Below, one piece after another: positions 49,761-53,347 of a DNA stretch of 53,347 nucleotides; the stretch's first letter is position 1, and every line of letters starts with the position of its first letter. This stretch comes from Streptomyces ureilyticus. GTDB taxonomy: Bacteria > Actinomycetota > Actinomycetes > Streptomycetales > Streptomycetaceae. The stretch spans positions 1 to 53,347 of the forward strand of contig NZ_JAAKZX010000046.1 of the NCBI RefSeq assembly GCF_011045025.1, given 5' to 3'. Made by a program: the position numbers and the translations under genes. The notes beneath the pieces are model-generated. The model was given only the letters and a program-made list of their open reading frames with translations, ran no database searches and was not told the DNA's origin.

Positions 49761-50204
49761 TCAGGGAACGAGCGTGGCCGGCGGCGTGGTGGGCCAGCTC
49801 ATCCTGATCAGTCCGCCGTTCTCTCCGGCGGTGACCTCCACATCGTCGACGAGGCCGCTGATGACCGCGAGACCCATCTCGTCCTCTTCGGTCTCCGCGT
49901 CCGGATCGCCGGCTCCGCCATCGGCGCCCGACATCTTCTCGCCGGGAGCCGCATGCGGCGCCTCGTCGCCGACCTCGATGGAGAACTGCTTCTCCTCCTC
50001 GATCAACAGCACCCGCACCGGCGCCGAGATACCGCCGCTCTGGTGCAGTCCGACGGCCCGCGTACAGGCCTCGCCGACGGCGAGCCTGACCTCGTCGAGG
50101 ACGGCCTCGTCCACTCCGGACCTGCGCGCCACCGCTGCCGCCACCAGTCGGGCGGTCCTGACGTGCTCGGGCAGCGCGCTGAAGCGGAGTTCAACGGTGG
50201 CCAT
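49761..50204 (-). CDS. RsbW-like anti-sigma factor partner of BldG (ApgA-type)
   Basis: 147 aa. HATPase_c_2/RsbW fold. The N-box that normally reads EAxTNA is EACTRAVG here, with Arg at the Mg-binding Asn. The G1 box DxGxG is not visible (GDEAPHAAPGE instead). A Glu/Asp-rich loop precedes MGLAVISGLVDDVEV. It lies directly downstream of bldG on the same strand. The S. coelicolor counterpart is the bldG partner gene (SCO3548, as I recall). It should bind BldG, perhaps without kinase activity (inference). Confidence 0.88.
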   Translation of the reverse strand: MATVELRFSALPEHVRTARLVAAAVARRSGVDEAVLDEVRLAVGEACTRAVGLHQSGGISAPVRVLLIEEEKQFSIEVGDEAPHAAPGEKMSGADGGAGDPDAETEEDEMGLAVISGLVDDVEVTAGENGGLIRMSWPTTPPATLVP

Positions 50205-50347
50205 GCATCCCCCTCGGAACTACGGGCGTGCTGTCAGAGGGCCGGGCCGCGAGGCCCGAACCCCCCTCGTTGACTTTCTTCCGTCCCGGACCCACGGCCC
50301 GGAACCGGCCTTCGGCCAAGGGCCACTCGGTCGCGACCGAGGACCGC

Positions 50348-50689
50348 TCAGTCGGTGGCCGCTACCGCTTCCTCGACCGAGGTGTGGATGGGGAACACCT
50401 TGGTGAGACCGGTGATGCGGAAGATCTTCAGAATGCGCTCCTGGTTGCAGACCAGTCGCAGCGAGCCCTCGTGGGCGCGCACCCGCTTCAGGCCGCCTAC
50501 CAGCACGCCGAGCCCGGTGGAGTCGAGGAAGTCCACGCCCTCCATGTCGACGACAAGATGAAAACTGCCGTCGTTCACCAGCTCGACCAGCTGCTCGCGC
50601 AGCTTGGGCGCGGTATATACATCGATTTCGCCACCGACTTCGACGACCGTACGATCGCCGACGGTACGTGTCGACAGGGACAGGTCCAC
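50348..50689 (-). CDS. bldG: Anti-anti-sigma factor BldG
   Basis: 113 aa, the exact length of known BldG. STAS domain: [18 protein letters not shown] and the phospho-acceptor loop [18 protein letters not shown] with Ser 57. BldG controls aerial mycelium and antibiotic production by partner switching with several anti-sigma factors, when unphosphorylated. It reads into the RsbW-like gene and is divergent from a helicase gene. Confidence 0.96.
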
Positions 50690-50769
50690 GGATCCTCCAG
50701 CACCTTGCTATCGAGCGGTCGCCCCTCGGGACACCTCGGCGGCGCCCCCGGGACTGTTCGCCAGCCGCG

Positions 50770-53347
50770 ATGGCATTCAATCACTTACCGGCAGGCGTGC
50801 ACGACGCCTTAGGCCCATTGTCCGTCACGCCAGTGACACACTCGATGCCGATGGCCAAGAATCCCCGGTCCGATCGACCCTCGACGGACACCGCTTCCCG
50901 CCCCGCTCCGGGCACGGTTCTCGACCGGCTCGCCTCGGGGCCGAGCCGGGCTTCGCGCATCACTCATACGGAGCACTTGCCCCCGCGGGAGGGCCGCCAT
51001 GCCGTCTGGCCGGACCGGATCCGCTCCGAGGTGATCGCGGCAGTGCAGGCCGCGGGCATCGAACATCCCTGGGCCCACCAGGCACAAGCCGCCGAGCACG
51101 CCCTGGACGGCGATTCAGTGATCGTCGCCACAGGCACCGCCTCGGGCAAGTCGCTGGCATACCTGGCCCCGGTGCTGTCGTGTCTGCTCGACGGCTCCGA
51201 AGCCGCCAACGGCCGTGGCTCGACCTCCCTCTATCTCGCCCCGACCAAGGCCCTCGCGGCGGACCAGTGCCGAGCCGTGAAGGAAATTTCACATCCTCTG
51301 GGCAACGCGGTGCGTCCCGCCGTCTACGACGGGGACACCCCCGTCGAAGAACGCGAGTGGGTACGCCAGTACGCCAACTACGTCCTGACCAACCCCGACA
51401 TGCTGCACCGCGGGATACTGCCCTCCCACCCCCGCTGGTCCTCCTTTCTGCGCGCGCTGCGCTATGTCGTCATCGACGAGTGCCACACCTACCGCGGCGT
51501 CTTCGGCTCGCACGTCGCCCAGGTGCTGCGCCGGCTGCGCCGCCTGTGCGCGCGGTACGGCTCCTCGCCCGTCTTCCTCCTCGCCTCCGCCACCGCCGCC
51601 GAACCGTCGGTGGCCGCCCGCCGACTGACCGGTCTCCCGGTCGTCGAGGTCGCGGACGACGCCTCACCACGCGGCGAACTGGTGTTCGCTCTCTGGGAGC
51701 CCCCGCTCACCGAACTCCACGGCGAGAGGGGCGCCCCCGTCCGCCGTACCGCCACCGCCGAGACCGCGGACCTCCTCACCGACCTGACCGTGCAGGGCGT
51801 CCGCTCGGTCGCCTTCGTACGCTCCCGCCGGGGCGCCGAGCTGATCTCGGTGATCGCCCAGGAACGGCTCGCCGAGGTCGACCGCTCCCTGGCCCGGCGC
51901 GTGGCCGCGTACCGCGGCGGCTACCTCCCCGAAGAACGCCGCGCCCTCGAGCAGGCCCTCCACTCCGGCGAACTCCTCGGCCTCGCCGCCACCACCGCCC
52001 TCGAACTCGGCATCGACGTCTCGGGACTGGACGCCGTGGTCATCGCGGGCTACCCCGGCACGAGGGCCTCGCTGTGGCAGCAGGCGGGCCGCGCGGGACG
52101 CTCCGGGCAGGGCGCCCTCGCGGTCCTGGTGGCCCGCGACGACCCGCTGGACACCTTCCTCGTCCACCACCCGGAGGCCCTGTTCGACCAGCCCGTGGAG
52201 TCCACCGTCCTCGACCCCGACAACCCGTACGTCCTCGCGCCCCACCTGTGCGCCGCCGCCGCCGAACTGCCTCTGACGGACGAGGACCTGCCGCTCTTCG
52301 GCCCGGCCGCCGCCGATCTGCTCCCGCAGTTGGAGGCCGCGAAGCTGCTGCGCCGCCGTACGAAGGCCTGGCACTGGACGCGCCGGGAACGAGCCGCCGA
52401 CCTCACGGACATCCGCGGCGGGGGCGGCAGTCCCGTACAGGTCGTAGAAGCCGGCTCAGGGCGGCTGCTGGGCACGGTCGACGCCGGCGCCGCGCACACC
52501 AGCGTCCACGACGGGGCGGTCCACCTCCACCAGGGCCGTACGTACCTGGTGAAGGAACTGGACCTCGAGGACTCGGTCGCCCTGGTCGAGGAGGCCAACC
52601 CGCCGTATTCGACGGTCGCCCGCGACACCACGGCCATCTCCGTCCTGGAAACGGACGTCGAAGTCCCCTGGGGCGAGGGCCGATTGTGCTACGGCTCCGT
52701 CGAGGTCACCAACCAAGTCGTCTCCTTCCTGCGTCGTCGTGTCATCACCGGCGAAGTGCTCGGCGAGACGAAACTCGACCTCCCTCCTCGTACGCTCCGC
52801 ACCCGCGCCGTGTGGTGGACGGTCACCGAGGACCAGCTCGACGCCGCCCGCGTGACGCCGGAGATCCTCGGCGGCGCCCTGCACGCCGCCGAACACGCGT
52901 CGATCGGCATGCTCCCGCTGTTCGCCACCTGCGACCGCTGGGACATCGGCGGCGTCTCCATCCCGCTGCATCCGGACACCCTCCTCCCGACGGTCTTCGT
53001 GTACGACGGCCACCCCGGCGGGGCGGGCTTCGCCGAGCGCGCCTTCCACACAGCTCGCGAGTGGCTCACCGCCACCCGCCAGGCCATCGCCTCCTGCGAG
53101 TGCGAGGCCGGCTGCCCGTCCTGCATCCAGTCCCCCAAGTGCGGCAACGGCAACGACCCACTGCACAAGCGGGGGGCTGTGCGATTGCTGACGGTTCTGC
53201 TGCAGGAAGCTCCGGAGGGACAGGCGGACCGGGTGGCGCGGGCCCAGGGCACCCGCATCGTCCGGTGCGCCGTCTACGGCGAGATCTCGGACGTCAGGGT
53301 CGCGGCGGGGCGGGGGCCGTTCACCGCGGAGGTCAGGTCTCGGGCGG
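50770..53347 (+). CDS. DEAD/DEAH helicase with DUF1998 zinc domain (MrfA-like), 3' end missing
   Basis: The frame is open from ATG 50770 (MAFNHLPAGVHDALGP) to the window end, at least 859 codons. Motif I is ATGTASGKS, II is VIDECHTYRG, III is LLASATA, VI is QQAGRAGRSGQ. The C-terminal four-Cys site (CECEAGCPSCIQSPKCGNGN) is the DUF1998 cluster of MrfA, a DNA-repair helicase of Bacillus. The start is 80 bp from bldG, so both share one short divergent promoter region. Function: probably 3'-5' helicase in lesion repair. Confidence 0.93.
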   Translation, partial: MAFNHLPAGVHDALGPLSVTPVTHSMPMAKNPRSDRPSTDTASRPAPGTVLDRLASGPSRASRITHTEHLPPREGRHAVWPDRIRSEVIAAVQAAGIEHPWAHQAQAAEHALDGDSVIVATGTASGKSLAYLAPVLSCLLDGSEAANGRGSTSLYLAPTKALAADQCRAVKEISHPLGNAVRPAVYDGDTPVEEREWVRQYANYVLTNPDMLHRGILPSHPRWSSFLRALRYVVIDECHTYRGVFGSHVAQVLRRLRRLCARYGSSPVFLLASATAAEPSVAARRLTGLPVVEVADDASPRGELVFALWEPPLTELHGERGAPVRRTATAETADLLTDLTVQGVRSVAFVRSRRGAELISVIAQERLAEVDRSLARRVAAYRGGYLPEERRALEQALHSGELLGLAATTALELGIDVSGLDAVVIAGYPGTRASLWQQAGRAGRSGQGALAVLVARDDPLDTFLVHHPEALFDQPVESTVLDPDNPYVLAPHLCAAAAELPLTDEDLPLFGPAAADLLPQLEAAKLLRRRTKAWHWTRRERAADLTDIRGGGGSPVQVVEAGSGRLLGTVDAGAAHTSVHDGAVHLHQGRTYLVKELDLEDSVALVEEANPPYSTVARDTTAISVLETDVEVPWGEGRLCYGSVEVTNQVVSFLRRRVITGEVLGETKLDLPPRTLRTRAVWWTVTEDQLDAARVTPEILGGALHAAEHASIGMLPLFATCDRWDIGGVSIPLHPDTLLPTVFVYDGHPGGAGFAERAFHTAREWLTATRQAIASCECEAGCPSCIQSPKCGNGNDPLHKRGAVRLLTVLLQEAPEGQADRVARAQGTRIVRCAVYGEISDVRVAAGRGPFTAEVRSRA

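Overview
The window is high-GC Streptomyces chromosome. Evidence is the codon bias, Tat-lipoprotein signals, UUG/GUG starts, a topA with a lysine-rich tail, a fused membrane-thymidylate kinase, an H+-pyrophosphatase and the bldG locus. The right-hand order (holB, tmk, topA, methyltransferase, lipoprotein, hppA, anti-sigma-like gene, bldG, divergent helicase) is, from memory, the S. coelicolor core order around SCO3540-SCO3550. A 20.3 kb integrated element splits this chromosome.

Left host part (1-13875). A LacI-type regulator, truncated by the window edge, precedes a sugar ABC importer (Tat lipoprotein plus two permeases, no ATPase). Next come a class-3 lipase, a divergent GMC (cholesterol-oxidase-like) oxidoreductase and a patatin phospholipase. 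The oxidoreductase and the patatin end in the same C-terminal domain, which suggests one lipid-processing unit. Then follow a DUF3159-type membrane protein, a DinB-like protein, a SAM methyltransferase, a degraded cupin regulator and a VapBC-type toxin-antitoxin pair.

Integrated element (13876-34240). This is an actinomycete integrative and conjugative element (AICE) inserted in the 3' half of tRNA-Thr(CGT). It has 44-bp att repeats at both ends, a tyrosine integrase beside the intact tRNA, an excisionase-like HTH gene and a GntR/UTRA (KorSA-like) repressor. A tightly overlapping transfer/spread operon leads to a TraB/FtsK-type DNA translocase. A long leftward operon of phage-like cassettes contains a P4-type primase/helicase. 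Noncoding structures stand out: an operator array near attL, a perfect GntR palindrome, a strong leader hairpin, an inverted-repeat region after traB (candidate clt), a perfect 23-bp inverted repeat made of 9-mers beside the primase gene (candidate origin), and a family of GC-rich hairpins in the gaps between cassettes.

Right host part (34272-53347). A secreted S33 peptidase, DNA polymerase III delta', the thymidylate kinase fusion, topA, a small membrane protein, a methyltransferase, a small lipoprotein, hppA, an RsbW-like protein with degenerate ATP-site motifs, bldG, and a DUF1998-type (MrfA-like) helicase that runs off the window end.

All calls come from reading the sequence and from remembered family features. 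No database search was run.
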